64,000 bases of DNA. It comes from DAISIL01 sp036822015. Its GTDB lineage: Bacteria; Bacteroidota; Bacteroidia; Cytophagales; Bernardetiaceae. Location of the stretch: contig DAISIL010000008.1 of assembly GCA_036822015.1 (NCBI GenBank), positions 1-64,000 of the forward strand, written 5' to 3'. The notes beneath the pieces were generated by a model that worked only from the letters and a program-made list of their open reading frames with translations, did no database searches and was not told the origin of the DNA. Both the position numbers and the translations under genes were made by a program. Positions 35,049 to 43,216 of this stretch are shown here, one piece after another; positions within the stretch are counted from its first letter, which is position 1, and every line of letters starts with the position of its first letter.

Positions 35049-35351
35049 ATGGTTAAGACAAGAAATATTGACACCGAACTCATGTCCCGCATGGCAGACA
35101 TCCTCAAGTGCATCGCGCATCCGGTGCGCCTGAGCATTGTAGAGCTGCTCGAAGAGCATGAGCGACTGAATGTAACCGAACTCCGCGAACACGTCAGCAT
35201 TGAGCAATCGTTGCTTTCACACCACCTGATTAAGATGAAAGATCGGGGCATTCTGGTCGCCGAACGGCAAGGAAAAAATATCTACTATACGCTCAAAGAT
35301 CGGAATATTGTCCGTATCTTTGATTGTATGGAAAAATGTGATTTCCTGTAG
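35049..35351 (+). CDS. ArsR family winged-helix regulator
   Basis: This 100-residue protein has the ArsR fold: ILKCIAHPVRLSIVELLEEH, then VTELREHVSIEQSLLSHHLI and GILVAERQGKNIYYTLKDRN. It has no ELCVCD metal-site motif. It does carry a cysteine in the first helix region (about residue 20) and two near the C-terminus (DCMEKCDFL). This is reminiscent of the cysteine placement in persulfide-sensing ArsR proteins (BigR/SqrR type), though the match is loose. A rhodanese gene follows after 27 bases, consistent with sulfur biology. Alternative starts at ATG 35082 or 35091 would move the start away from the divergent TPR gene. Confidence 0.9.
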   Translation: MVKTRNIDTELMSRMADILKCIAHPVRLSIVELLEEHERLNVTELREHVSIEQSLLSHHLIKMKDRGILVAERQGKNIYYTLKDRNIVRIFDCMEKCDFL

Positions 35352-35378
35352 TATCAAACAAAAAAACAGCCGCTGAAG

Positions 35379-35720
35379 ATGCTTAATTTTTTTAAAAAAC
35401 TTTTTGGTGGTAGCCAACCAACTTACGAAAACCTCAGCCCTGAGGCATTCAAAGAACGACTCAAGAAAGGCGCAGCCCGCGTAGTGCTGCTTGATGTACG
35501 CACGGCAGGCGAGGTGGCAGGCGGTAAAATTCGCGGGGCCAGAAACCTGGACATCATGCGTCCGGATTTTAAGGAGCGCATTGAGACCTTAGACAAATCA
35601 AAAGAGTATTTGGTCTATTGTCGAAGTGGGCGACGCAGTGCCAAAGCCTGCCGTATCTTAACCAAAGCCGGCTACCAGGCCGCTAACCTCAAAGGGGGGT
35701 ATATGGCTTGGGAGGACTAA
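35379..35720 (+). CDS. Rhodanese-like domain protein
   Basis: This 113-residue single-domain protein begins with a hydrophobic, basic N-terminus (MLNFFKKLFGG). It carries the rhodanese fold with VVLLDVRTAGEVAGGKIRGA and the active-site loop YCRSGRRSAKAC, in which the cysteine forms the persulfide. The final LKGGYMAWED is typical. It can move sulfane sulfur to an acceptor such as cyanide, thiols or proteins; the natural acceptor is unknown. It lies 27 bases after the ArsR-like gene and probably shares its transcript. The next gene converges, leaving 7 bases between stops. Confidence 0.94.
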   Translation: MLNFFKKLFGGSQPTYENLSPEAFKERLKKGAARVVLLDVRTAGEVAGGKIRGARNLDIMRPDFKERIETLDKSKEYLVYCRSGRRSAKACRILTKAGYQAANLKGGYMAWED

Positions 35721-35727
35721 AACCCGC

Positions 35728-36837
35728 CTAGCCTCCTTTTTTGAATACCCTTTTGCGGTTGCGCCGAAAATCCTCGAAGACCATCTGACCAAGCCCTTCT
35801 AGCCCGCTGTAATACGCATTGCCCTGGTTGGCTTCCGTAAACTCCCGTACAAATTGCTTCAAATAAGTATCCGAAGCAATCATGAAAGTCGTGATGGGGA
35901 TGTGCATACGCCGGCACTGCTGGGCAAGGTTGAGGGTCTTGCGCAAGATTTTTGGGTCTAGCCCGAAGCTGTTTTTGTAATACCGAATCCCTTGCTTAAT
36001 GCAAGTAGGCTTGCCGTCAGTAATCATGAAGATTTGCTTGTTGGGGTTTTTGCGGCGGCGCAAGAGATTGATGGCCAGCTCAAGACCCGCAACGGTATTG
36101 GTATGATAGGGGCCCACCTCCAAAAAAGGCAAATCCTTGATCTTGATCTCCCAGGCATCGTTCCCAAAAACGATCACATCGAGGGTATCCTTAGGGTAGC
36201 GCGTCGTGATGAGTTCGGCCAGTGCCATGGCGACTTTTTTGGCGGGCGTGATGCGGTCTTCGCCGTAGAGGATCATGGAGTGGGAGATGTCGATCATCAA
36301 CACGGTAGAAGTTTGGCTCAAAAACTCCTTTTCATAAACTTCTAAGTCATTGGGAGTCAGCTGAAAGTCTCCAATACCGTGGTTGATCTGGGCATTTCGG
36401 ATCGAGTCCGTGTAGGCGATCTGCTCGAGGTCGTCGCCGTACTTAAAGTCGCGCTTGTCTGTCCCGAACTCTCCCTGCCCACCTTGTTTGCTGGTTTGGT
36501 GGTTGCCGCTGCGGGTCTTTTTGAGCTTACCAAAGATTTCTTCTAAGGCACTTCGTCGAATGGATTGCTCAATTTTGGCTGTTGGGCTAAGGGCACCCGT
36601 AACGGTATTTTCCTCGAGGTATCCCTTCTTTTTGAGGTCTTCGATGAAATCACCGATACCGTATCCGTCGCTGGTAAGTCCGTAGCGTTGGTCAAGGTTG
36701 GTGAGCCATTGTAAGGCCTCACCGGCATCTCCGCCGGTCATGCTTAGGAGTTGCTCAAAAATTTTGAGGAGGTCTTCAAAGGTCTTTCCTTGCGGATTCT
36801 CGGAGGGAACAAAATCGGTGAAACGGTAGCCTAACAT
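35728..36837 (-). CDS. VWA domain protein
   Basis: The ATG at 36837 (MLGYRFTDFVPSE) gives 369 residues; the longer frame to 36855 starts with a rare TTG and is less likely. Residues about 175-360 are a von Willebrand factor A domain with a metal-ion-dependent adhesion site (VLMIDISHSM, then the downstream T and D in MITDGKPTC). The N-terminal 150 residues are charged and probably helical. VWA proteins of this type commonly work with a MoxR/ChlI-like AAA ATPase, but none is adjacent. Function is unknown. Confidence 0.85.
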   Translation of the reverse strand: MLGYRFTDFVPSENPQGKTFEDLLKIFEQLLSMTGGDAGEALQWLTNLDQRYGLTSDGYGIGDFIEDLKKKGYLEENTVTGALSPTAKIEQSIRRSALEEIFGKLKKTRSGNHQTSKQGGQGEFGTDKRDFKYGDDLEQIAYTDSIRNAQINHGIGDFQLTPNDLEVYEKEFLSQTSTVLMIDISHSMILYGEDRITPAKKVAMALAELITTRYPKDTLDVIVFGNDAWEIKIKDLPFLEVGPYHTNTVAGLELAINLLRRRKNPNKQIFMITDGKPTCIKQGIRYYKNSFGLDPKILRKTLNLAQQCRRMHIPITTFMIASDTYLKQFVREFTEANQGNAYYSGLEGLGQMVFEDFRRNRKRVFKKGG

Positions 36838-36887
36838 CTCTTTTTTCTCTTGCAAACAAAGCGTCTGCTAAAATGGTTCGCTTCCTT

Positions 36888-37421
36888 ATGAAAAACCCCT
36901 GGCAAACCCTTACTTCTAAGCACATTTACGACAACCCCTGGATCAGCCTGCGAGAGGATCAGGTCATCAACCCCAACGGCGGACAGGGCATTTATGGTCT
37001 GGTGCATTTCAAAAACAAAGCCCTGGGCATCATCCCCGTCGATGACCGCGGCTACACGTATCTGGTGGGGCAGTATCGCTACGCGCTAAGTGCCTACTCC
37101 TGGGAAATCCCGATGGGGGGCGGGCCGCTCGCGGAGGACATCCTGGAGGCGGCGCAACGAGAGCTACGAGAGGAAACCGGACTAAGTGCCAAAAATTGGA
37201 AGCAAATCTTGCACCTGCATACCTCCAACTCCGTTACAGACGAAGAGGGCTTTGTTTTTTTGGCACAAGACCTCCAGCAAGGGGAAACGGAATTTGAAGA
37301 CACCGAACAGCTAGAAATCTGGCATCTACCCCTTGTGGAGGCCGTCGCGATGGCCCTCGATGGGCGGATCACGGACGGCATCAGTGTAGCCGGGCTGCTT
37401 GCCGTCGGGCATCACTTGTAG
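36888..37421 (+). CDS. NUDIX hydrolase (ADP-ribose pyrophosphatase-like)
   Basis: The ATG at 36888 (MKNPWQTLTSKHIYDNPWIS) gives 177 residues; an ATG at 36873 adds five residues. The Nudix box is complete (EDILEAAQRELREETGL, with upstream GGG). The domain plan and the NPWISLRED start resemble ADP-sugar pyrophosphatases such as NudF. Expected to cleave nucleoside-diphosphate-linked substrates using Mg2+ or Mn2+; ADP-ribose is a likely substrate by family but not proven. It is divergent from the VWA gene, and its last bases overlap the converging protease gene by 10. Confidence 0.93.
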   Translation: MKNPWQTLTSKHIYDNPWISLREDQVINPNGGQGIYGLVHFKNKALGIIPVDDRGYTYLVGQYRYALSAYSWEIPMGGGPLAEDILEAAQRELREETGLSAKNWKQILHLHTSNSVTDEEGFVFLAQDLQQGETEFEDTEQLEIWHLPLVEAVAMALDGRITDGISVAGLLAVGHHL

Positions 37422-39049
37422 CGTTGGAGCAGCTGCTCGGCGGCTGGGCGTTCCTGCAATGCTGCCTTAACGGCTTCGTCTGTTTGTAGATAGACCCGAT
37501 AAAATCCCTCTTCCTGCCAAATTAAACGGGCGATGAAGGCTTTGAGCAAATTTTTGATGTAGGCCCCCGAGCGGGCTTCGTGGGTAGGGTTACGCGGGAT
37601 GTTGCGGCTCTGTGCCAAAGCCCAAAAGTCAGCTTCGATCTTTGGATCAATCGAAAACTGCTCCACAAACGCAACAGCCGTTTTGTCTGCCCAAGCCTCC
37701 CCATAATCACGGACATAACTCGCGGCAAACTCCCGAAAAAGGTTTTCTCGTACCAAAGCATCCAGGAGCGGCGAAAAATAGCTGGTATCTCGGGGAACAA
37801 AATAATCCGGAACAATTCCACCCCCACCGAATACGGTTCGTCCTCCTCGGGTTTGGTAGCGGTGTTCGAGGTCTAGCTTGGTGCTATCGAGTGCAAAATA
37901 CTCGCCGTTGAAGTAGCGTTCCAGGATTTCGCTTTCGTAGTCGGTTTCGGTGTCGTAAGGCTTCTGGATGCTGCGTCCACTGGGCGTGTAGTAGCGCGAA
38001 ATCGTCAGGCGTAATTGCGAACGATCAGAAAGCCCGATGGGTTTCTGGACAAGTCCTTTGCCAAACGAACGTCTCCCGACGATCAAGGCACGGTCGTTGT
38101 CCTGGAGTGCGCCTGCTACGATCTCTGCCGCCGAGGCACTGCCTTCGTCGATCAGAACGATCAATGCGCCTTCCTCAAAAAGTCCTTCTTTTTTGGCATG
38201 CTCCTGGCTATCAAACTGATCCAACTTGCCGTCCGTGTACACGATCAGCGCGTTGCCGGCCAGAAACTCATCTGCAATCTCAATGGCACGGCTCATGTAC
38301 CCGCCCGGATTGCCACGCATATCCAAGATCAAGTTAGTGATTCCCTCGGCTTTGAGGCTTTGGAGGGCAGCCAGGAACTCCTCGTAGGTATTGGCGGCAA
38401 AGCGGGAGAGTTTGATATAGCCCGTCTGTTGGTCAAGCTTGAAAGCCGTCGTAACGGTGTAGGTCGGAATTTGATCGCGGGTGATCGTGAAGGGCAATAG
38501 CTCGGAATTTCGCCCACGCTGAACACCCACCCTGACCTCCGTGCCTTTGCGCCCGCGCAACAAGTCGATTACTTCTCGATTCGTGATCCCGACACCGGCT
38601 ACGGTCTTATCTTCGACGGTAATGATCTTATCGCCCGCCCGAATCCCGACCGACTCGGAGGGGCCATTGATGATCGGAGCTACCACAAAAATCGTATCCC
38701 TGACCAGGCTAAACTCCACCCCAATCCCCTCGAAGTTGCCCTGGAGGTCTGCGCTGACTACCTCTAAATCTTTGGCCGGAATGTAGGCCGTATGGGGGTC
38801 GAGTTGAGAGAGTAATGTCTCAATCGTATGCTGCATCAACGAATCTGTATCCACCGAATCGACGTAAAAAGCGTCGATATAGTACAGGATTTCAGATAGT
38901 TGCTTGCCTTGCCCGGTGGGCGGCAAACTACCCACCCTGCCCGAGGCATCCGGGGCGGCAAAAAATCGCATACCGATCCAGATTCCGGCGGCCAGGGCAA
39001 GCATCATCAATACAGGCATCCATACGCTCCAGGGTTTTTGCTCTGGCAT
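37412..39049 (-). CDS. S41 family C-terminal processing peptidase
   Basis: This 545-residue protease has a membrane anchor (residues about 13-31). A PDZ domain follows (about 95-185, with GIGVEFSLVRDTIFVVAPII). The catalytic domain shows DEGSASAAEI (S306) and GRRSFGKGLVQ (K331), the Ser-Lys dyad of the CtpA/Tsp group. It would degrade or trim periplasmic or membrane proteins from the C-terminus. The gene ends a minus-strand run with porE-like, fur and STAS genes; its stop overlaps the converging Nudix gene. The C-terminal ~150 residues are longer than in the shortest family members. Confidence 0.95.
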   Translation of the reverse strand: MPEQKPWSVWMPVLMMLALAAGIWIGMRFFAAPDASGRVGSLPPTGQGKQLSEILYYIDAFYVDSVDTDSLMQHTIETLLSQLDPHTAYIPAKDLEVVSADLQGNFEGIGVEFSLVRDTIFVVAPIINGPSESVGIRAGDKIITVEDKTVAGVGITNREVIDLLRGRKGTEVRVGVQRGRNSELLPFTITRDQIPTYTVTTAFKLDQQTGYIKLSRFAANTYEEFLAALQSLKAEGITNLILDMRGNPGGYMSRAIEIADEFLAGNALIVYTDGKLDQFDSQEHAKKEGLFEEGALIVLIDEGSASAAEIVAGALQDNDRALIVGRRSFGKGLVQKPIGLSDRSQLRLTISRYYTPSGRSIQKPYDTETDYESEILERYFNGEYFALDSTKLDLEHRYQTRGGRTVFGGGGIVPDYFVPRDTSYFSPLLDALVRENLFREFAASYVRDYGEAWADKTAVAFVEQFSIDPKIEADFWALAQSRNIPRNPTHEARSGAYIKNLLKAFIARLIWQEEGFYRVYLQTDEAVKAALQERPAAEQLLQRYK

Positions 39050-39063
39050 GGGGAAAGGGTAGT

Positions 39064-39408
39064 TTAAGAGGTGAGCTGTTGGATGGCTGCCTGTCGGTCT
39101 TTCTCGACGGTAAAAATGGCGTGTAGTTTTGTGATGACCAATAATTTATTGACCTGCTCGGAAGGATTGACCAAAGCCAAATCACCGCCAAAGTTGCGGA
39201 AGCGGGTCAGCATACGGATCAGTAGGCTCAAGCCGGTACTGTTCATGTAACCCACCTGGGAGATGTCCACGGTGCAATACTTGATGCCCTCCTCCGTGGC
39301 TTGTTTGACAAAATCGAGGATGTCCTGCTCCTCGGCCAGGCCGAGCAGATCACCCGTGATGTACAAATGCAAGGTCTGATCGTCTTGCTTTTCGTGTGTA
39401 AACGTCAT
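39064..39408 (-). CDS. STAS domain protein (anti-sigma factor antagonist-like)
   Basis: The ATG at 39408 (MTFTHEKQDDQTLHLYITGD) gives 114 residues; the longer frame to 39465 overlaps the fur gene and is rejected. The STAS fold and its phosphoacceptor region are clear (TVDISQVGYMNSTGLSLLIR, serine in NSTG). Such proteins are switched by phosphorylation of that serine by an RsbW/SpoIIAB-like kinase. No such kinase, phosphatase or sigma factor is adjacent. It is 23 bases downstream of fur and 14 before the S41 protease gene. Confidence 0.9.
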   Translation of the reverse strand: MTFTHEKQDDQTLHLYITGDLLGLAEEQDILDFVKQATEEGIKYCTVDISQVGYMNSTGLSLLIRMLTRFRNFGGDLALVNPSEQVNKLLVITKLHAIFTVEKDRQAAIQQLTS

Positions 39409-39431
39409 GTTATCAGTGGTTTTTGATGGAT

Positions 39432-39911
39432 TTACTTTTTGAGACTTTCTTGATAATGGGTACAATCGGGTTTGCTCTGACAGCTACCGTACAGGTTGAG
39501 GGCATGATGCTTGATCTCGAAGCCCATCAGTTCGCCCACCGAACTCTTGATCTGGTGCAAGCGCGGATCACAGAACTCCTTGACCTGCTGACAATCCAGA
39601 CAAATCATATGATCGTGCTGCCGAAAGCCGTAACATTTCTCGTACTGGGCTAAGTTTTTGCCAAACTGGTGTTTGGTTACCAGGTTGCACTCTACCAGTA
39701 AATCCAGGGTATTATAGACCGTCGCTCGACTGACGCGATACGATTTGTTTTTCATGCTGATATACAACTCATCGACATCAAAATGCCCGGTACGTACATA
39801 GATTTCTTCCAGGATCGCGAAGCGTTCGGGGGTTTTGCGGAGGTTGTGGCGTTCGAGGTGGCTCGTAAAAATCTGCTTGACCTCTTCTTGTATGACTGTC
39901 TGCTGCTGCAT
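39432..39911 (-). CDS. Fur family transcriptional regulator
   Basis: This 159-residue metal-dependent regulator has an N-terminal winged helix (RKTPERFAILEEIYVRTGHF, then RATVYNTLDLLVECNLVTKH) and a C-terminal metal/dimer domain. It carries HDHMICLDCQQVKEFCDP and a second cysteine pair, GSCQSKPDC, for the structural zinc site. By residues alone it could be Fur, Zur or PerR. The ATG lies 9 bases after the upstream porE-like stop, so they are probably co-transcribed. Its link to the ferritin gene at 47.7 kb is only thematic. Confidence 0.94.
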   Translation of the reverse strand: MQQQTVIQEEVKQIFTSHLERHNLRKTPERFAILEEIYVRTGHFDVDELYISMKNKSYRVSRATVYNTLDLLVECNLVTKHQFGKNLAQYEKCYGFRQHDHMICLDCQQVKEFCDPRLHQIKSSVGELMGFEIKHHALNLYGSCQSKPDCTHYQESLKK

Positions 39912-39920
39912 AGCGATAGA

Positions 39921-41921
39921 TTATTTTTTCTTGAATACCTTAACGGTCGTGCGGCGATTGAGTTGGTGTTCCTCTTCGGTACGGGCATTGGGGATTTTAG
40001 GCTCGTCTTCGCCGTAGCCTTTGGCGCGAATGTCCTCCGCAGGGATGCCCTTGGCGATGATATAATCTACGGCTGACTTGGCTCGGGCTTCGGATAGCCG
40101 TTGGTTGTATGTCCTGCTTCCGCGTTCGTCGGTGTGGGATCCCATCTCGATCATGACATCCGGATAGACTTTCAAGAACTCGTTTAGGAAGACAACAAAC
40201 TGGTCTAAGCGTTGTTTGGATTCTTCGGTTAGGCGGGAGCGGTCGAGTTCGTACAAAATTTCGATTTCGGGGGGAGGCATATCCTCTCGGGTCTGGAGGA
40301 GGTTGCGGGTCAGGGTGAGTTCAGTATCGAAATACACCTCTGTCAGTTCCTGGGTGAGCTTGGTCGTGTCGATGCCCTTACCAGCAGTAGAGTAGCTCGT
40401 TTGGGCAGGTAAGTGGCGCTCTTCTTGGGCTTTGAGGGTATATTCGTTACCGATCAAGACGGGCTGCACAAAGTTGAATTTTCCGCTGGCATCGGTTGTC
40501 AGTGTCCCGAAGTCATTACCCATGTTGTCTTTCATCTGTATCTGTGCAGCAGGCAGCGGCGTTTTTCGTCCCGTGTAGGGGTCTTTGCCATAGGCGATCC
40601 CACGCAGATAATAAACGACTTGGCGTGGAGGTTCCTCTCGGACAAAGCGGTATATGTCATCGCCGCCCTTACCCGACGGGCGATTGGAACAGAACAAACC
40701 CTGGTCTTTGTCCTCAAACCAAATACCAAAGTCGTCAGCACCCGAGTTGATGGGCCGCCCGAGGTTTTCGGGCTTGCCGTTTTTCTTGACGCGGTAGATG
40801 TCTAAACCCCCTAAGCCGCCATGTCCATCGGAGGCAAAATAAAATGTACCCTCGGCATCTACGTAGGGAAAGAGTTCGTTGCCGGGCGTATTGATCGACG
40901 GCCCAAGATTTTCGATGTTGAGAAAAGTGCCACTTTGCTCATCAAAGGTGGCTTTGAAGAGATCAATGCCACCTTCGTTGGTGTAGTCGGTGCGATTGGA
41001 GGCAAAATAAAGCGTTTTGCCATCCTGGGCCAGAAAGGGTGTACTTTCCCAGCGGTTTTTGCCTTCGGTATTGATCCGGCTGATTCCGGTCAGGAGTTCG
41101 GGGCGTGTCCAGAGTTGTCCTTGATAACGAGAGATGTACAAACTGACTTCGGTCTCGGGGTCTTTCTTTTGTCCCGATCCGCTACGGGCAAAAATCATCG
41201 TCTTGCCATCAGGCGAAAAAGTTGCCGAGGCTTCATGTACGCCCTCTTGGCTAAAATAAGTTCCCCCGAAAGGCGTAGTTTCTCCCCAGAGGCTATCGGC
41301 ATCCGCGATCTTGAGTTGATACAAATCTTGAAAGCCTTGTCCGTTGGTCTCAAAAACAGATTCTTTGCGACGCGAACTGCTAAAAATCAATGTATTTTTG
41401 TCCAGAAAAACGGGTGAAAAGTCGTCTTCCGCTGTATTGAGGCTATCCAGGCGATAAACGTTAAGGTATTTGTTTTTCTCGAAAAGCGTATCAATCGACG
41501 TGATGGCCTGAACCTCCATGCTGGCCTGCTCCCGCAGATTGTAGTTGCTGCCACTATCGGCATACCACTGAAACTTACCCAAGGCCAGATCATATTGCTC
41601 GGCCGCTTTGAGGGCGTACCCATAAAAATACAGGGCCGAGTCGCGGGTGCGCTCGGCTAAATCTGGCATCTGAATCGCCTTTTCGTAGTAAGCGATGGCA
41701 CGCTCGGGGCGGTTAGAACGCCGGTAACTCTCCGCGATCAGATAGTTAATCTGTCCAGCCTGCTCGGGATGTTGGAGCAAGTAGGCTTCAAACTCGGGGA
41801 TCACGGTTTGATACCTAGCTTGCTCAAATTTGGATAAAGCTGATTGATAAGCGTTTGTACAGCCAGCCAATACCAGCAAGCCCAAAACTGCTCGGAAAAC
41901 TTTACGCATACGCATCAACAT
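39921..41921 (-). CDS. PorE-like outer-membrane lipoprotein (TPR, PD40 propeller, CRD, OmpA)
   Basis: This 666-residue lipoprotein has a signal with LLVLAGC (lipidated Cys21 from the first ATG; starts at 41915 and 41909 are also possible). Domains in order are TPR (about 25-130), a WD40/PD40-like beta-propeller (about 165-430, with DDFSPVFLDKNTLIFSSSR and TPFLAQDGKTLYFASNR), a carboxypeptidase-regulatory-like domain (about 445-520), and an OmpA peptidoglycan-binding domain (about 555-660, MGSHTDERGSRTYNQRLSEA). This order and length match PorE, a T9SS-linked lipoprotein of Porphyromonas. Other Bacteroidota OmpA/PD40 proteins share parts of it, so the assignment is probable rather than certain. 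Confidence 0.83.
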   Translation of the reverse strand: MLMRMRKVFRAVLGLLVLAGCTNAYQSALSKFEQARYQTVIPEFEAYLLQHPEQAGQINYLIAESYRRSNRPERAIAYYEKAIQMPDLAERTRDSALYFYGYALKAAEQYDLALGKFQWYADSGSNYNLREQASMEVQAITSIDTLFEKNKYLNVYRLDSLNTAEDDFSPVFLDKNTLIFSSSRRKESVFETNGQGFQDLYQLKIADADSLWGETTPFGGTYFSQEGVHEASATFSPDGKTMIFARSGSGQKKDPETEVSLYISRYQGQLWTRPELLTGISRINTEGKNRWESTPFLAQDGKTLYFASNRTDYTNEGGIDLFKATFDEQSGTFLNIENLGPSINTPGNELFPYVDAEGTFYFASDGHGGLGGLDIYRVKKNGKPENLGRPINSGADDFGIWFEDKDQGLFCSNRPSGKGGDDIYRFVREEPPRQVVYYLRGIAYGKDPYTGRKTPLPAAQIQMKDNMGNDFGTLTTDASGKFNFVQPVLIGNEYTLKAQEERHLPAQTSYSTAGKGIDTTKLTQELTEVYFDTELTLTRNLLQTREDMPPPEIEILYELDRSRLTEESKQRLDQFVVFLNEFLKVYPDVMIEMGSHTDERGSRTYNQRLSEARAKSAVDYIIAKGIPAEDIRAKGYGEDEPKIPNARTEEEHQLNRRTTVKVFKKK

Positions 41922-41986
41922 TCGGAATTTTTTTTAGGCAATGTACGAATTAAAACCCTACTCCGAACATTTTTTGCCAGCTTTTG

Positions 41987-42136
41987 CTATTTCTTTTGCA
42001 TCGCCTGATAGCCAAAATAGACGATTACACCAAAAATAACCAAACCAACGGCTACTTTGACCATCTTGACCACCAAAGAGACCACAAAAAGTGCCGCAAT
42101 GGCAAGCAGTATCACTCTGAAAATTCCCTTTATCAT
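41987..42136 (-). CDS. 49-residue membrane protein
   Basis: This short frame (ATG at 42136, TAG at 41987) encodes two adjacent hydrophobic segments, MIKGIFRVILLAIAALFVV and KVAVGLVIFGVIVYFGYQAM, separated by a basic turn and ending in MQKK. The pattern is that of a real small membrane protein, not a random frame. It lies upstream of and on the same strand as the PorE-like gene, 65 bases away, and is divergent from the glycan cassette. I do not recognise a family. Confidence 0.68.
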   Translation of the reverse strand: MIKGIFRVILLAIAALFVVSLVVKMVKVAVGLVIFGVIVYFGYQAMQKK

Positions 42137-42219
42137 CGCTTTTTCTTAGTTTTGATGAATTATTCTTGCTTCATTTACGCAAAGTAGCTGCAAAATGTTT
42201 TCAGAAAAAACGCAAAACC

Positions 42220-43209
42220 ATGCCCTTGATTGACGATCTGGCTGCCATCACGGGTAAAGTCTATCGCAAACTGACCGCCGCACAGCCACCAGGGCTGCTC
42301 ACGGATGCCGACTATCCCCGTCCCATCCTCTCGGCAGAAGCCGGCAACAGTGCCATACGGGAGGCAATCGCAACAGGAAAACCTTTTGTAGCAGCACGTT
42401 ATGGTGGCGTAGAGTTACAGATCGCCGTCGAACACCTCGAGTGGAAAGCCTACCAACAGGCACCGCTACCCAAACGCCTAAGTCTCCATCTCAAAAAAGA
42501 TCGACGCTCGCACTTTCGTCCCGAATCCGCCGCCGCCCTGGGTAACAACGCTGGTTTTTTTCCGCTCACCCTCCCACACCTCGAACGCTATGCCGAACTG
42601 CTCATCCAGGATACGGGGCTACTTGATCTGCTCGGCATCTGGCGCAATACCGGTGAAGATACGATGAGCCATCAATACGCCCCCCAAACGCTTCGTCTTT
42701 TTCCGCCCAAAAGCCTCGAACCTTACTACCACGATCAGCCGTGGAGTACGGCCTTGTCCGGCAAAAAAGTATTGGTCATTCATCCATACAAAAAAAGTAT
42801 CCTGACACAATACCAAAAACGCACGCTGCTTTTTACCGATCCAAATATTTTGCCTGCTTTTGATCTTCGGGTAGTTCAAGCGGTACAGTCTATCGCCGGA
42901 ACACCCACAAGTTTTAAAGATTGGTTTGAGGCACTCCAATATATGAAACAAAAAATAGAGGAAACAGATTTTGATGTATTGCTTGTAGGGGCAGGGGCGT
43001 ATGGTTTCCATCTCGCTGTACATGCCAAGCGCATCGGCCGGCAAGGCATACACATTGGCGGGGCTACCCAGATTCTCTTTGGTATCAAAGGGAGCCGCTG
43101 GGATCAGCATCCGGTTATTTCCAAATTTTACAACGAACATTGGCAGCGTCCCCTGCCCGAAGAAGTCCCCGAGGGATTCCGAAAAGTAGAAGGTGGATGT
43201 TATTGGTAA
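42220..43209 (+). CDS. GT-D fold-like putative glycosyltransferase
   Basis: The ATG at 42220 (MPLIDDLAAITGKVYRKL) gives 329 residues; the upstream start at 42166 is less likely. The C-terminal motif KRIGRQGIHIGGATQILFGI, followed by KGSRWDQ, and the earlier DFDVLLVGAGAYGFHLAVHA strongly resemble the GT-D/DUF1792-type glycosyltransferase domain found in polysaccharide clusters, although I recall this from memory. An N-terminal FVAARYGGVELQ fits too. It is the first gene of the cassette with FkbM, GT2, asparagine-synthase-like and CapA-like genes. Donor and acceptor sugars are unknown. Confidence 0.72.
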   Translation: MPLIDDLAAITGKVYRKLTAAQPPGLLTDADYPRPILSAEAGNSAIREAIATGKPFVAARYGGVELQIAVEHLEWKAYQQAPLPKRLSLHLKKDRRSHFRPESAAALGNNAGFFPLTLPHLERYAELLIQDTGLLDLLGIWRNTGEDTMSHQYAPQTLRLFPPKSLEPYYHDQPWSTALSGKKVLVIHPYKKSILTQYQKRTLLFTDPNILPAFDLRVVQAVQSIAGTPTSFKDWFEALQYMKQKIEETDFDVLLVGAGAYGFHLAVHAKRIGRQGIHIGGATQILFGIKGSRWDQHPVISKFYNEHWQRPLPEEVPEGFRKVEGGCYW

Positions 43210-43216
43210 GGCTATG

